Positions 1 through 9,700 of a stretch of 57,326 nucleotides of DNA are shown here, in pieces (position 1 is the first letter of the stretch; each line of letters opens with the position of its first letter). The notes below the pieces were generated by a model. It was not told the DNA's origin, searched no databases, and saw only the letters and a program-made list of their open reading frames with translations. Made by a program: the position numbers and the translations under genes. Source of the stretch: an uncultured Bacteroides sp. (GTDB taxonomy: Bacteria; Bacteroidota; Bacteroidia; Bacteroidales; Bacteroidaceae). The stretch covers positions 1-57,326 of the forward strand of contig NZ_CAJLKP010000035.1 in NCBI RefSeq assembly GCF_905207245.1, in the 5' to 3' direction.

Positions 1-1
1 T

Positions 2-1123
2 TCCTACGTCGGTCCCTCCCGGGGCGAGAGCCGTGACGGATATTATCAACGCTACTGGCACTACAATGCCCGTGGCAAATGCCTGTTACCCGGCTTCGTC
101 GACTCGCATACACACTTTGTTTTCGGTGGCGAACGTGCCGAAGAATTCTCCTGGCGGCTGAAAGGCGAAAGCTACATGTCCATCATGGAGCGTGGCGGCG
201 GCATTGTGAGCACCGTGAAGGCTACCCGCGAATGCAATTTTATTCAACTTCGCTCCAAAGCCGAAAGTTTCCTGAAGCAAATGAGTTCCATGGGTGTCAC
301 CACTGTAGAGGGTAAAAGCGGTTATGGACTTGATAAAGATACGGAACTTCTGCAACTCAAAGTCATGCGCAGTCTGAATAGCGACGAGCATAAACGGGTA
401 GACATCGTTTCCACTTTCCTGGGTGCACATGCTGTGCCCGAAGAATACCGGGGGCGTACGGACGAATATCTCGATTTCATCATCCGCGACGTCCTGCCTT
501 GTGTGGTAGAAGGCGAGCTTGCCGAATTTTGTGATGTCTTCTGCGAACAAGGCGTTTTCTCTGTAGAGCAATCCCGCCGTCTGTTGCAGGCCGCCAAAGA
601 ATATGGGCTTGGTCTGAAACTCCATGCCGACGAAATCGTACCGTTGGGCGGTGCCGAACTGGCTGCGGAACTTTCCGCCGTTTCTGCCGACCACCTGTTG
701 CACGCATCCGATGCCGGTATTCGTGCCATGCGAGATGCCGGAACCGTAGCAACCCTGCTCCCTCTGACCGCTTTCGCTTTGAAAGAAAACTACGCCCGTG
801 CCCGTGAAATGGTAGATGCCGGCTGTGCCGTGGCTCTTGCCACCGACCTTAATCCCGGTAGTTGCTTCTCAGGTTCCATTCCGCTGACCTTTGCCTTGGC
901 GTGCATCTATATGCAACTTACCATTGAAGAAGCCATCACCGCCCTCACCCTAAATGGTGCCGCCGCCCTGAATCGTGCGGACAGTATCGGGAGTATTGAG
1001 GTAGGTAAGAAAGGGGATTTCGTGGTATTGAATACGGATAATTATCATTTCCTGCCCTATTATGTAGGTATGAACTGTGTCAACACTACTATTAAGGAAG
1101 GAGTGATTTATCCCGTGCTATAA
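2..1123 (+). CDS. hutI: Imidazolonepropionase, 5'-truncated by the window edge
   Basis: Hydrolyses 4-imidazolone-5-propionate to N-formimino-L-glutamate, the third step of histidine breakdown, in the cytoplasm. The reading frame is open from base 2 and gives 373 residues; the family is usually a little over 400, so roughly 40 N-terminal residues lie outside the window. The amidohydrolase metal motif PGFVDSHTHFVFGG is near residue 42 and is followed by GERAEEF and the ERGGGI loop typical of HutI. Later metal and catalytic positions sit in LKLHADE and ATDLNPGS. The downstream cyclodeaminase and histidine ammonia-lyase confirm the pathway. An internal ATG at 176 is not the start, because the metal motif lies upstream of it. 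Confidence 0.96.
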   Translation, partial: SYVGPSRGESRDGYYQRYWHYNARGKCLLPGFVDSHTHFVFGGERAEEFSWRLKGESYMSIMERGGGIVSTVKATRECNFIQLRSKAESFLKQMSSMGVTTVEGKSGYGLDKDTELLQLKVMRSLNSDEHKRVDIVSTFLGAHAVPEEYRGRTDEYLDFIIRDVLPCVVEGELAEFCDVFCEQGVFSVEQSRRLLQAAKEYGLGLKLHADEIVPLGGAELAAELSAVSADHLLHASDAGIRAMRDAGTVATLLPLTAFALKENYARAREMVDAGCAVALATDLNPGSCFSGSIPLTFALACIYMQLTIEEAITALTLNGAAALNRADSIGSIEVGKKGDFVVLNTDNYHFLPYYVGMNCVNTTIKEGVIYPVL

Positions 1124-1145
1124 CTTTTCATAAGCGAGAGTAACT

Positions 1146-1226
1146 GTCATCCTGAGCTTGTCGAAGGATCTTATCCCCCTGAAAACATAAAAAGAAGAGA
1201 TGCTTCGGCTTCGCTCAGCATGACGG
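1146..1226. repeat. Palindromic intergenic repeat (REP-like)
   Basis: The 167-bp gap between hutI and the cyclodeaminase gene contains two inverted arms. The left arm (1146-1170) begins GTCATCCTGAGC. The right arm (about 1199-1226) reads GTCATGCTGAGCG on the opposite strand. The arms end in GAAGGATC and GAAGCATC and are separated by an A-rich loop. This type of GTCATCCTGAGC palindrome is a dispersed intergenic repeat in many bacterial genomes. In RNA it would form a hairpin within the hut transcript. Confidence 0.7.
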
Positions 1227-1290
1227 GAATAGAACTGAACTATGATTGAGAAGATGAATCACAATCGATAACCATTAAAAGAAAAATACC

Positions 1291-1920
1291 ATGTTAGTTG
1301 ATTTAACTGTAAAAGACTTTTTGAATAAAGTGGCGGGCAATGACCCTGTTCCCGGTGGCGGAAGCATTGCTGCCTTAAACGGTGCCGTAGCTTCGGCACT
1401 CACCGCTATGGTTGCCAATCTCACCATCGGCAAGAAGAATTACGAAGAACACGAGGAACTGATGAACCATATAGCTTCCCTTGCCATGAAAGAGAAAGAT
1501 GTTTTCATAGCTGATATCGACCGTGATTCGGAAGCCTACGATGCTGTGTTTGCCTGCTTCAAGATGCCTAAAGCTACCGACGAAGAGAAAGCCGCCCGCA
1601 GTGCTGCCATTCAGGAAGCCACCAAGCATGCGGCTCTCGTTCCCATGCAGGTGGCTCGCAATGCCTATGAATTGATGTCCGTCATTACCGATGTCGCCCG
1701 CCTCGGAAATCAAAATGCCGTGACTGATGCTTGCGTAGCACTGATGTCCGCCCGTACTGCTGTGCTGGGTGCTTTGCTGAATGTCCGCATCAATCTGGGT
1801 TCCATTAAGGACAAAGCCTTTGCCGATGATTTGCAAAGGGAAGCCGACATCCTGGAACGCCAGGCTTGCGAACGCGAAAAAGAAGTGTTGGATGCTATTA
1901 ACCAAGAATTAAGAGTATGA
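1291..1920 (+). CDS. Formimidoyltetrahydrofolate cyclodeaminase / cyclohydrolase family protein
   Basis: A 209-residue protein of the FTCD C-terminal (cyclodeaminase) family, which converts 5-formimino-tetrahydrofolate to 5,10-methenyl-tetrahydrofolate and ammonia. It recycles the one-carbon unit released from formiminoglutamate in histidine breakdown. The N-terminal stretch DPVPGGGSIAALNGA, near residue 20, is the glycine-rich family signature, and the rest is predicted to be all-helical, as in the family. It is a stand-alone cyclodeaminase without the formiminotransferase domain. It lies between hutI and hutH, and its stop overlaps the hutH start as ATGA, so the two are translationally coupled. 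Methenyl-THF cyclohydrolase (FchA) is the alternative name; the context favours the histidine role. Confidence 0.9.
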   Translation: MLVDLTVKDFLNKVAGNDPVPGGGSIAALNGAVASALTAMVANLTIGKKNYEEHEELMNHIASLAMKEKDVFIADIDRDSEAYDAVFACFKMPKATDEEKAARSAAIQEATKHAALVPMQVARNAYELMSVITDVARLGNQNAVTDACVALMSARTAVLGALLNVRINLGSIKDKAFADDLQREADILERQACEREKEVLDAINQELRV

Positions 1921-3413
1921 AAAATGTCTATCATATAGGGTCCGGTGAACTCACATTCGACATCATCGAACGCATCATTAACGAAAACCTGAAACTGGAA
2001 CTGGCTCCCGAAGCCAAGGAGCGGATACAGAAGTGCCGCGACTACCTCGACCATAAGATAGCCGAGTCCGAAGAACCCCTCTACGGTATCACTACAGGTT
2101 TCGGCTCTCTGTGTAGCAAAAACATTTCTCCCGATGAATTGGGTACCTTGCAGGAAAATCTGATTAAGAGCCATGCTTGCAGTGTCGGCGAAGAAATACG
2201 TCCCGTTATCGTTAAGCTGATGATGTTGTTGAAAGCTCATGCCCTTTCGCTGGGACATAGTGGCGTACAAGTCATTACCGTGCAGCGTATTCTTGATTTC
2301 TTCAACAATGATGTGATGCCTATCGTCTACGACCGAGGTTCACTGGGCGCATCCGGCGACTTGGCTCCCCTTGCCAATCTCTTCCTGCCGCTTATCGGTG
2401 TGGGCGATGTCTATTATAAAGGTAAGAAGCGCGAAGCTATCAGCGTCCTCGATGAATTTGGTTGGGAACCGGTGAAACTCATGAGCAAAGAAGGGCTGGC
2501 CCTGCTCAACGGTACGCAGTTCATGAGCGCCAACGGTGTATTTGCCATTTTGAAAGCTTTCCGTCTTTCTAAGAAAGCCGACCTTATTGCTGCTCTTTCC
2601 CTCGAAGCTTTTGATGGGCGTATCGATCCTTTCATGGATTGTATTCAGCAAATCCGTCCTCATCAAGGGCAAATCGAGACTGGCAATAACTTCCGTAAAC
2701 TCTTGGAGGGCAGTGAAATCATTGCTCAGTATAAGGCGCATGTACAAGATCCGTACTCTTTCCGTTGTATTCCCCAAGTACATGGAGCTACGAAAGATGC
2801 CATCCGTTATGTTTCCTCAGTCCTGCTGACAGAAATCAATTCCGTAACGGATAATCCTACCATCTTCCCTGATGAAGACCGTATCATTTCCGGCGGCAAC
2901 TTCCACGGTCAGCCGCTTGCCATTTCCTATGACTTCCTTGGTATTGCTCTTGCCGAATTGGGTAATATCTCCGAACGCCGTGTGGCACAACTTATCATGG
3001 GGTTGCGTGGTTTGCCCGAATTTCTGGTTGCCAATCCCGGTCTGAATTCCGGTTTCATGATACCGCAATATGCTGCCGCCTCTATGGTCAGTCAGAATAA
3101 GATGTATTGCTATGCTGCCAGTAGCGACTCCATCGTTTCCTCCAACGGACAGGAAGACCATGTCAGCATGGGTGCCAATGCGGCTACCAAGTTGTATCGT
3201 ATCATGGACAATCTGGAACACATCCTTTCTATCGAACTGATGAATGCCGCCCAAGGCATCGAGTTCCGCCGTCCGCTGAAAACCTCTCCGGTCTTGGAAC
3301 GCTTCCTGAACGAATATCGCAAGGAAGTTCCTTTTATTAAAGACGATATCGTCATGTACAAGGAGATTCATAAGACAGTTGCTTTCCTGAATCGGACAAA
3401 GTTCGATTATTAA
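1917..3413 (+). CDS. hutH: Histidine ammonia-lyase
   Basis: Removes ammonia from L-histidine to give urocanate, the first step of the Hut pathway. The 498-residue length is normal. The motif GITTGFGS is near residue 58, and GSLGASGDLAPLA, near residue 145, carries the Ala-Ser-Gly triplet that cyclises to the MIO electrophile. QVHGA and the SSNGQEDHVSMG segment are also characteristic. The start overlaps the upstream stop (ATGA). It is the last gene of the operon and is followed by a clear terminator hairpin at 3477-3509. Confidence 0.97.
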   Translation: MKNVYHIGSGELTFDIIERIINENLKLELAPEAKERIQKCRDYLDHKIAESEEPLYGITTGFGSLCSKNISPDELGTLQENLIKSHACSVGEEIRPVIVKLMMLLKAHALSLGHSGVQVITVQRILDFFNNDVMPIVYDRGSLGASGDLAPLANLFLPLIGVGDVYYKGKKREAISVLDEFGWEPVKLMSKEGLALLNGTQFMSANGVFAILKAFRLSKKADLIAALSLEAFDGRIDPFMDCIQQIRPHQGQIETGNNFRKLLEGSEIIAQYKAHVQDPYSFRCIPQVHGATKDAIRYVSSVLLTEINSVTDNPTIFPDEDRIISGGNFHGQPLAISYDFLGIALAELGNISERRVAQLIMGLRGLPEFLVANPGLNSGFMIPQYAAASMVSQNKMYCYAASSDSIVSSNGQEDHVSMGANAATKLYRIMDNLEHILSIELMNAAQGIEFRRPLKTSPVLERFLNEYRKEVPFIKDDIVMYKEIHKTVAFLNRTKFDY

Positions 3414-3476
3414 TCAGCATTCTTCCAAATAAATATGCTATATCTATAATAAATATTAATATAGCAAACCTTAATA

Positions 3477-3509
3477 AGAAAACTCAATCCATAGGTTGAG
3501 TTTTCTTTC
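3477..3509 (+). terminator. Intrinsic terminator after hutH
   Basis: An 11-bp perfect stem (AGAAAACTCAA paired with TTGAGTTTTCT), extended by CC/GG with one bulged base, has a short loop and a T-rich tail. It lies 63 bases after the hutH stop and separates the hut operon from the TetR efflux operon. Confidence 0.85.
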
Positions 3510-3517
3510 TATATTTG
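3510..3517 (+). promoter_or_regulatory. Bacteroidota -7 element (TATATTTG) for the TetR gene
   Basis: TATATTTG matches TAnnTTTG and lies 66 bp before the preferred ATG at 3584. No clear TTTG -33 element is seen at the usual 19-21 bp spacing. The element overlaps a possible TTG start at 3515, which argues against that longer reading frame. Confidence 0.5.
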
Positions 3518-3583
3518 CCCAGTTTTATTCCGAAAGTGGACATATCTCTGCTTGAAATCAAAAATTCTAAGGAGACAATAGAA

Positions 3584-4243
3584 ATGAAAACGGGCGACAA
3601 CATGAAAGAAACCCCTTCGAGGTTGGAGTTACGGGAGCGTATCATTGATACTGCTCTGGAATCTTTTGTTACACATGGTATCAAAAGCATTACGATGGAT
3701 GACATTGCGGCAGCACTGGGCATCTCCAAACGTACTTTATATGAAGTCTTTGCTGATAAAGAAACCTTACTGATGGAATGTCTTCGAAAGGCTCAGGACG
3801 AGGGGGATGCGTATGTGAAAGAAGTCTACGAAAAAGCCTCTAACGTACTGGAAGTTTTGTTAAAGCTCTATCAAAGGAGCATTGAGAAGTTCCATAATAC
3901 GAATAAAAAGTTCTTTGAAGATATCAAGAAATACCCCAAGGTATATGATATGTTGGTAAAACGTCGTAACCGTGACTCTGAAGAGACAATTGCTTTCTTT
4001 AAATTAGGCATAAAGCAAGGCTACTTCCGCGATGATGTTAATTTTTCTATTGTAAACCTGTTGGTACGCGAACAGCTCGACTTGTTGATGAATACAGACC
4101 TTTGCAAGGAGTATTCTTTCCTCGAAGTGTATGAGTCCATCATGTTCACCTATCTTCGTGGAATTTCGACGGAGAAAGGAGCCCGGAAGTTGGAGGAATT
4201 CATTCAGGAGTACCGGCAGAAGCGACAAACCAGTTCGGAATGA
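3584..4243 (+). CDS. TetR-family transcriptional regulator
   Basis: A 219-residue regulator with an N-terminal TetR helix-turn-helix. The recognition region around TMDDIAAALGISKRTLYEVF is at about residues 32-51, and an all-helical ligand or dimer domain follows. The frame is open further upstream, but ATG 3584 is preferred: it has an AAGGAG sequence nine bases before it and lies downstream of the TATATTTG promoter element. The stop is 35 bp before the TolC-like gene in the same direction, so the regulator probably heads and controls the efflux operon 4279-10255. The ligand is unknown. Confidence 0.9.
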   Translation: MKTGDNMKETPSRLELRERIIDTALESFVTHGIKSITMDDIAAALGISKRTLYEVFADKETLLMECLRKAQDEGDAYVKEVYEKASNVLEVLLKLYQRSIEKFHNTNKKFFEDIKKYPKVYDMLVKRRNRDSEETIAFFKLGIKQGYFRDDVNFSIVNLLVREQLDLLMNTDLCKEYSFLEVYESIMFTYLRGISTEKGARKLEEFIQEYRQKRQTSSE

Positions 4244-4278
4244 CCAAATAATCTTTAAACATATAGATTGATTTTTTT

Positions 4279-5619
4279 ATGGACAGACAACTAATTTTAG
4301 TAGGCAAAAAGATGATGTTGACTGTGGTTTTGGCGTGGGCTGTAGGCTCCGTGCAAGCACAGGAAACGAAAGAAACCCTAACCTTGACCCTCGACAAAGC
4401 ACTGGAAATTGCACTCAGCGATAATCCGACCATAAAGGTGGCTGAAGAGGAAATAGCCCTGAAGAAAGTGGCTAACAAGGAAACTTGGCAGAATCTGTTG
4501 CCGGAAGCCAGCATTGGCGGAACATGGAACCATACGATTACGGCAGCCCAGATGAATCTTGGCGGGCAGTCATTCAAGATGGGTCAGGACAATTCAAATA
4601 CTGTGAGCGGAGCTTTGAATATCAGCTTACCGTTATTTGCCCCTTCGGTTTACAAAGCAATGTCTATGACGAAAACAGACATAGAGTTGGCAGTAGAGAA
4701 ATCCCGCGCTTCCAAGCAGGATTTGGTTAATCAGGTCACTAAGGCTTATTATCAGTTGATGCTATCGCAAGACTCTTATGACGTTTTGCAGAAAAGCTAT
4801 AAGCTGGCAGAAGACAACTACAATGTGGTCAATGCGAAATACCAACAAGGCGCTGTCAGCGAGTTCGATAAGATCAGTGCTGAAGTGCAGATGCGCAGTG
4901 TTAAGCCGAATGTGATTTCAGCAAGCAATGCTGTCACTCTATCCAAACTTCAGTTGAAGGTACTGATGGGGATAACGGAAGATTTTGATATTAAGATAGA
5001 TGACAGTCTGGCTAAATATGAAACGGATTTGTTTGCCAACCAACTCAATACGTTTGATGAAGGATTAGTGAACAACACTACTATGAAGCAGTTCGAATTG
5101 AATCTGAAATTGCTTAATCAGAACCTGAAATCCTTGAAGACGAATTTTATGCCGACATTGGGCATGAATTATCAATATCAGTATCAGTCGTTGTATAATG
5201 ACAACTGGAATGTCTTCGATTACAACTGGGGTGGAAGTTCTTCATTGGTGTTCACCTTGAATATCCCTCTTTATAAGGCAAGCAACTTCACAAAACTGAA
5301 AAGTACACGGATTCAGATGAACCAGTTACGGGAGAATCGTACGAATACGGAACGCCAACTGAATATGCAGGTAACCAGTTACAAGAATAATATGGCGGCA
5401 AGTTCCGAGCAGGTTGTCAGTAACAAGGAAAACGTGATGCAGGCTCAGAAGGCGGTGGAAATTGCCGGTAAGCGTTACGAAGTAGGTAAGGGCACGGTGC
5501 TGGAACTGAATAGCTCACAAGTATCTCTGACTCAGGCTGAGTTGACTTATAACCAATCTATCTACGACTATCTGGTGGCTAAGGCTGACCTTGATCAGGT
5601 TTTGGGTCGTAATTATTAA
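4279..5619 (+). CDS. TolC-family outer membrane efflux protein
   Basis: A 446-residue outer-membrane channel component of a tripartite pump. An N-terminal signal peptide (hydrophobic VVLAWAVGSVQA) is followed by two long coiled-coil halves typical of the OEP family, with repeats such as SLTQAELTYNQS near the C-terminus. The preceding TetR gene and the following adaptor and RND genes place it in a tet-R/OMP/MFP/RND operon. The start at 4279 gives a long n-region; ATG 4312 is a possible alternative. Confidence 0.93.
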   Translation: MDRQLILVGKKMMLTVVLAWAVGSVQAQETKETLTLTLDKALEIALSDNPTIKVAEEEIALKKVANKETWQNLLPEASIGGTWNHTITAAQMNLGGQSFKMGQDNSNTVSGALNISLPLFAPSVYKAMSMTKTDIELAVEKSRASKQDLVNQVTKAYYQLMLSQDSYDVLQKSYKLAEDNYNVVNAKYQQGAVSEFDKISAEVQMRSVKPNVISASNAVTLSKLQLKVLMGITEDFDIKIDDSLAKYETDLFANQLNTFDEGLVNNTTMKQFELNLKLLNQNLKSLKTNFMPTLGMNYQYQYQSLYNDNWNVFDYNWGGSSSLVFTLNIPLYKASNFTKLKSTRIQMNQLRENRTNTERQLNMQVTSYKNNMAASSEQVVSNKENVMQAQKAVEIAGKRYEVGKGTVLELNSSQVSLTQAELTYNQSIYDYLVAKADLDQVLGRNY

Positions 5620-5651
5620 ATTAACAAGTAGAAATATATAATCACAACGAT

Positions 5652-6671
5652 ATGAAAAAAAGTTTTCAATTAATTGCCCTGGTGGCCGTTGCACTACTGA
5701 GTTCATGCAGTGGTGGAGAGAAAGACAAGGCTGCGACTGAAAAAGTAGAAGAAAAACCAAGAGTGAAACTGGCCTCTGTGACCGCACGTCCTGTTGACCA
5801 GATACAAGAATATACAGCTACGGTGCAGGCTGAGGTGAAGAACAACATTGCTCCTTCTTCTCCCGTACGTATCGACCGGATTTTTGTAGAAGTAGGCGAC
5901 CGCGTGGCTAAAGGCCAGAAGCTGGTGCAGATGGATGCTGCCAGCCTGAAGCAGGCGAAGTTCCGTCTGGACAACCAGGAAATAGAGTTCAAGCGTACTG
6001 ATGAATTATATAAGGTGGGCGGTACTTCCAAATCCGAATGGGATGCGGCCAAGATGGCGCTGGACGTACAGCAGACCACTTATAAAAATTTGTTGGAAAA
6101 CACTGCTTTGCTTAGCCCCATCAATGGTGTGGTGACAGCTCGTAACTATGACAATGGTGACATGTACAGTGGCGGCAACCCTGTACTGACCGTAGAGCAG
6201 ATAACTCCGGTGAAGCTGATGATTAACGTTTCCGAAGGTTATTTCACGAAGGTAAAGAAGGGGGCTCCAGTAGCCGTAAAGGTAGATGTTTACGGAGACG
6301 AAGAATTTGAAGGTAAAATCAGTCTCGTTTATCCGACTATTGATGCGAATACCCGTACCTTCCCTGTAGAAGTGCAGTTGGCTAACCGCGACCAAAAGGT
6401 ACGTCCGGGAATGTTTGCGCGTGTGACGTTGAACTTCGGAACGCAGGATCACGTGGTTGTGCCCGATTTGGCTATTGTGAAGCGTGCCGGTTCAGGTGAC
6501 CGCTATGTTTATGTGTATAAAGATGGCAAAGTATCTTATAACAAGGTGGAACTTGGCCGTCGGATGGACACTGAATACGAATTACTTTCAGGTGTGGACA
6601 ATAATTCGCAGGTGGTTATTGCCGGACAGTCGAAACTGGCCGACGGTGTGGAAGTGGAAGTAGAGAAATAA
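5652..6671 (+). CDS. RND efflux periplasmic adaptor (membrane fusion) lipoprotein
   Basis: A 339-residue HlyD/AcrA-type adaptor that bridges the RND pump and the TolC channel. A lipoprotein signal ends in the lipobox LLSSC at about residues 15-19, so the protein is anchored by lipid. Barrel-sandwich segments flank a short hairpin (NNIAPSSPVRIDRIFVEVGD before it, SPINGVVTARNY after it), and a beta-barrel region with DANTRTFPVEVQ and VRPGMFARV follows. It is 32 bp after the TolC gene. It is separated from the pump gene by a 108-bp spacer containing an inverted repeat. Confidence 0.93.
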   Translation: MKKSFQLIALVAVALLSSCSGGEKDKAATEKVEEKPRVKLASVTARPVDQIQEYTATVQAEVKNNIAPSSPVRIDRIFVEVGDRVAKGQKLVQMDAASLKQAKFRLDNQEIEFKRTDELYKVGGTSKSEWDAAKMALDVQQTTYKNLLENTALLSPINGVVTARNYDNGDMYSGGNPVLTVEQITPVKLMINVSEGYFTKVKKGAPVAVKVDVYGDEEFEGKISLVYPTIDANTRTFPVEVQLANRDQKVRPGMFARVTLNFGTQDHVVVPDLAIVKRAGSGDRYVYVYKDGKVSYNKVELGRRMDTEYELLSGVDNNSQVVIAGQSKLADGVEVEVEK

Positions 6672-6677
6672 TTATAA

Positions 6678-6770
6678 ATGAAGAATTAAGAATTAAGAAT
6701 GAAGAATCTGGTTGTGCAACGCAGTCTTGCCGCAGGGTAATTCTTCATTCTTCATTCCTCATCCTTAATT
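6678..6770. repeat. Inverted repeat inside the efflux operon
   Basis: Nearly all of the 108 bp between the adaptor and pump genes is an imperfect inverted repeat. The left arm is built from GAATTAAGAATTAAGAAT units (about 6680-6708), and the right arm (about 6739-6770) contains ATTCTTCATTCTTCATTC. A G+C-richer centre includes the small palindrome GTTGTGCAAC. It could fold into a long hairpin in the polycistronic mRNA. The low-complexity TTAAGAAT units resemble dispersed intergenic repeats. Confidence 0.65.
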
Positions 6771-6779
6771 AAAAAAAAC

Positions 6780-9700
6780 ATGAGTTTATACGAAGGAGCG
6801 GTTAAAAAACCGATTATGACCTCGCTTTGCTTTCTGGCAGTAGCGATATTTGGTCTGTTCTCTTTGTCGAAATTGCCGGTGGACCTCTATCCGGATATCG
6901 AGACCAACACCATCATGGTGATGACCTCCTATGCCGGTGCCAGTGCGTCGGATATTGAGAACAACGTGACCCGTCCGTTAGAGAATACGCTGAACTCTGT
7001 CAGCAACCTGAAGCATATCACCTCCCGTTCATCGGAGAACATCTCCGTAATTACGCTGGAGTTCGAGTATGGATACGACATCGATGTGTTGACAAACGAT
7101 GTGCGCGATAAGCTGGACATGGTGAGCTCTCAGCTCCCCGATGAGGTGGAGACACCTATCATCTTCAAGTTCAGCACGGATATGATTCCTATCTTGTTGC
7201 TTTCCGTGCAGGCGGATGAAAGTCAGCCGGCACTCTATAAGATATTGGATGATAACATCGTGAACCCGTTGGCGCGTGTGCCGGGCGTGGGCACGGTGTC
7301 TATCTCCGGTGCACCCAAGCGCGAGGTCAATGTGTATTGCGACCCCAATAAGCTGGATGCCTATAATCTTTCCGTGGAAACCATCAGTTCTATTATCAGC
7401 GCTGAAAACCGCAATACTCCGGGTGGTACGTTCGATGTGGGAAATAATACCTATTCGTTGCGCGTAGAGGGTGAGTTTAAGGATCCTAAAGAGATGGCGA
7501 ACATCGTGGTGGGCACGCATAACGGTGCTTCGGTTTATCTCCGTGATGTGGCAACCATAGTGGACTCTGTGGAGGAACGTGCACAGAAGACTTACAGTAA
7601 CGGTGTGCAAGGTGCCATGATTGTGGTACAGAAGCAGTCCGGTGCCAACTCTGTGGCCATTTCGCAGAAGGTTATCGACATGTTGCCGCAGTTGCAGAAG
7701 TCGTTGCCGAGCGACGTGAAGTTGGGCATCATTGTCAATACTTCCGATAACATTCTGAATACCATTGATAGTTTGGAGGAGACCATCATGTACGCCATGC
7801 TGTTCGTAATTCTGGTGGTATTCATCTTCCTGGGACGCTGGCGTGCTACGGTAATTATCTGTATCACAATTCCGATGTCATTGGTGGCCTCATTCATTTA
7901 TCTGGGCATCATTGACGGTGGTTCGCTGAATATCATCTCGCTCTCTTGTCTCTCCATTGCTATCGGTAATGTGGTGGACGACGCCATTGTGGTACTTGAG
8001 AATGTAACGACCCATATTGAACGAGGGTCTGAACCGAAACAAGCGGCTGTGCATGCCACGAATGAGGTGGCTATTTCTGTAATTGCCTCGACGCTGACCA
8101 TGATTGCGGTATTCTTCCCGTTGACTATGGTAAGCGGTATGTCCGGTGTGCTGTTCCGTCAGTTGGGTTGGATGATGTGTGTGATTATGACCGTTTCCAC
8201 AATCTCAGCTTTGTCGTTCACTCCGATGATGTGTGCGCAGCTTTTGCGTTTGCAGAAAAAGCAGAGCAAGATATTCATTGCATTTTATAAACCTATTCAA
8301 CGCGGGCTTGATAATCTGGACGTGTGGTATCAGAACCGTCTGAACTGGGCTGTCCGCCATCGTGCTACTATTATCGTGGGTTGTGCCATTTTCTTTGGGG
8401 CAAGTTTGTTCTGTGCCAAGTACATTGGCTCGGAATTCTTCCCGGCAGCCGACAATAGTCGTATCGGAGTGAAATTGCAGTTGCCTATCGGTGCTCGTGT
8501 AGAGCGTGCACAGGCTTTGGCTTCGGAATTGACGGATAAGTGGATGAAGCGTTATGAAAATGTTATGAAGGTTTGTAACTATACTGTGGGTCAGGCTGAT
8601 TCGGATAATACTTTTGCTTCGATGCAGGATAATGGTAGCCATATCATTAGTTTCAATATCAGTTTGGTGAGTCCTGCTGAGCGTGACGTTTCGTTGGAAA
8701 AGGTCTGTGACGAGATGCGTGAAGATTTGAAGGCCTATCCCGAATTGGACAAGGCGCAGGTAATCCTCGGTGGTAGCACTGGTGGTATGAGTGCCCAGGC
8801 CAGTGCCGACTTTGAGGTTTACGGTTATGATTTTACCGCTACGGATAAAGTTTCGGCCGAATTGAAAGAGAAGCTGCTGAATGTAAAAGGTGTAAGTGAG
8901 GTGAATATTAGTCGTCAGGATTATCAACCTGAATATCAGGTGGATTTCGATCGTGAGAAACTTGCTTTGCACGGTCTGAATTTGTCGACGGCCTCCGGTT
9001 ATCTTCGTAATCGCGTGAACGGATCTTTAGCTTCTTATTATCGTGAGGACGGTGACGAGTACGATATCCGGGTGCGTTATGCTCCTGAGTTCCGTACAAA
9101 GATTGAAGATTTGGAGAATATTCTGATTTATACACCTTCGGGTGAGGGTATCCGTATAAAGGATCTCGGTAAAGTGGTAGAACGTTCTGCTCCTCCTACC
9201 ATCGAACGTAAGGACCGTGAACGTATTGTTACCGTATCTGCGGTTATTTCCGGCGTTCCGTTGGGTGATGTGGTAGCTGACGGTAATAAAATTATTGAAA
9301 ATATGGATCTGCCGAGTGGTATTTCTATCCAGATTTCGGGTTCTTACGAAGACCAGCAGGATTCGTTCTCCGATTTGGGTACACTGGCTGTGTTGATTAT
9401 CATTCTGGTATTTATCGTGATGGCAGCCCAGTTCGAATCTCTGAGTTATCCGTTCATCATCATGTTCTCCATCCCATTTGCGTTCAGCGGTGTGCTGATG
9501 GCACTTTTCTTTACGGGCACTAACCTGAACGTTATGAGCTTGTTGGGTGGTATCATGTTGATTGGTATTGTGGTGAAGAATGGTATTGTGCTTATCGACT
9601 ATATTACGCTTTGCCGCGAACGAGGCATGGCAGTGCTCCACTCTGTGGTTACGGCAGGCCGTAGCCGTTTGCGTCCGGTATTGATGACAACGCTGACCAC

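Noticed and set aside
86..752. Minus-strand open frames across hutI
   Set aside because: They run opposite a clear imidazolonepropionase and have no recognisable protein features; they are codon-bias shadows.
3515..3583. Upstream extension of the TetR gene from TTG 3515
   Set aside because: The TTG lies inside the promoter -7 element, and ATG 3584 has a ribosome-binding site.
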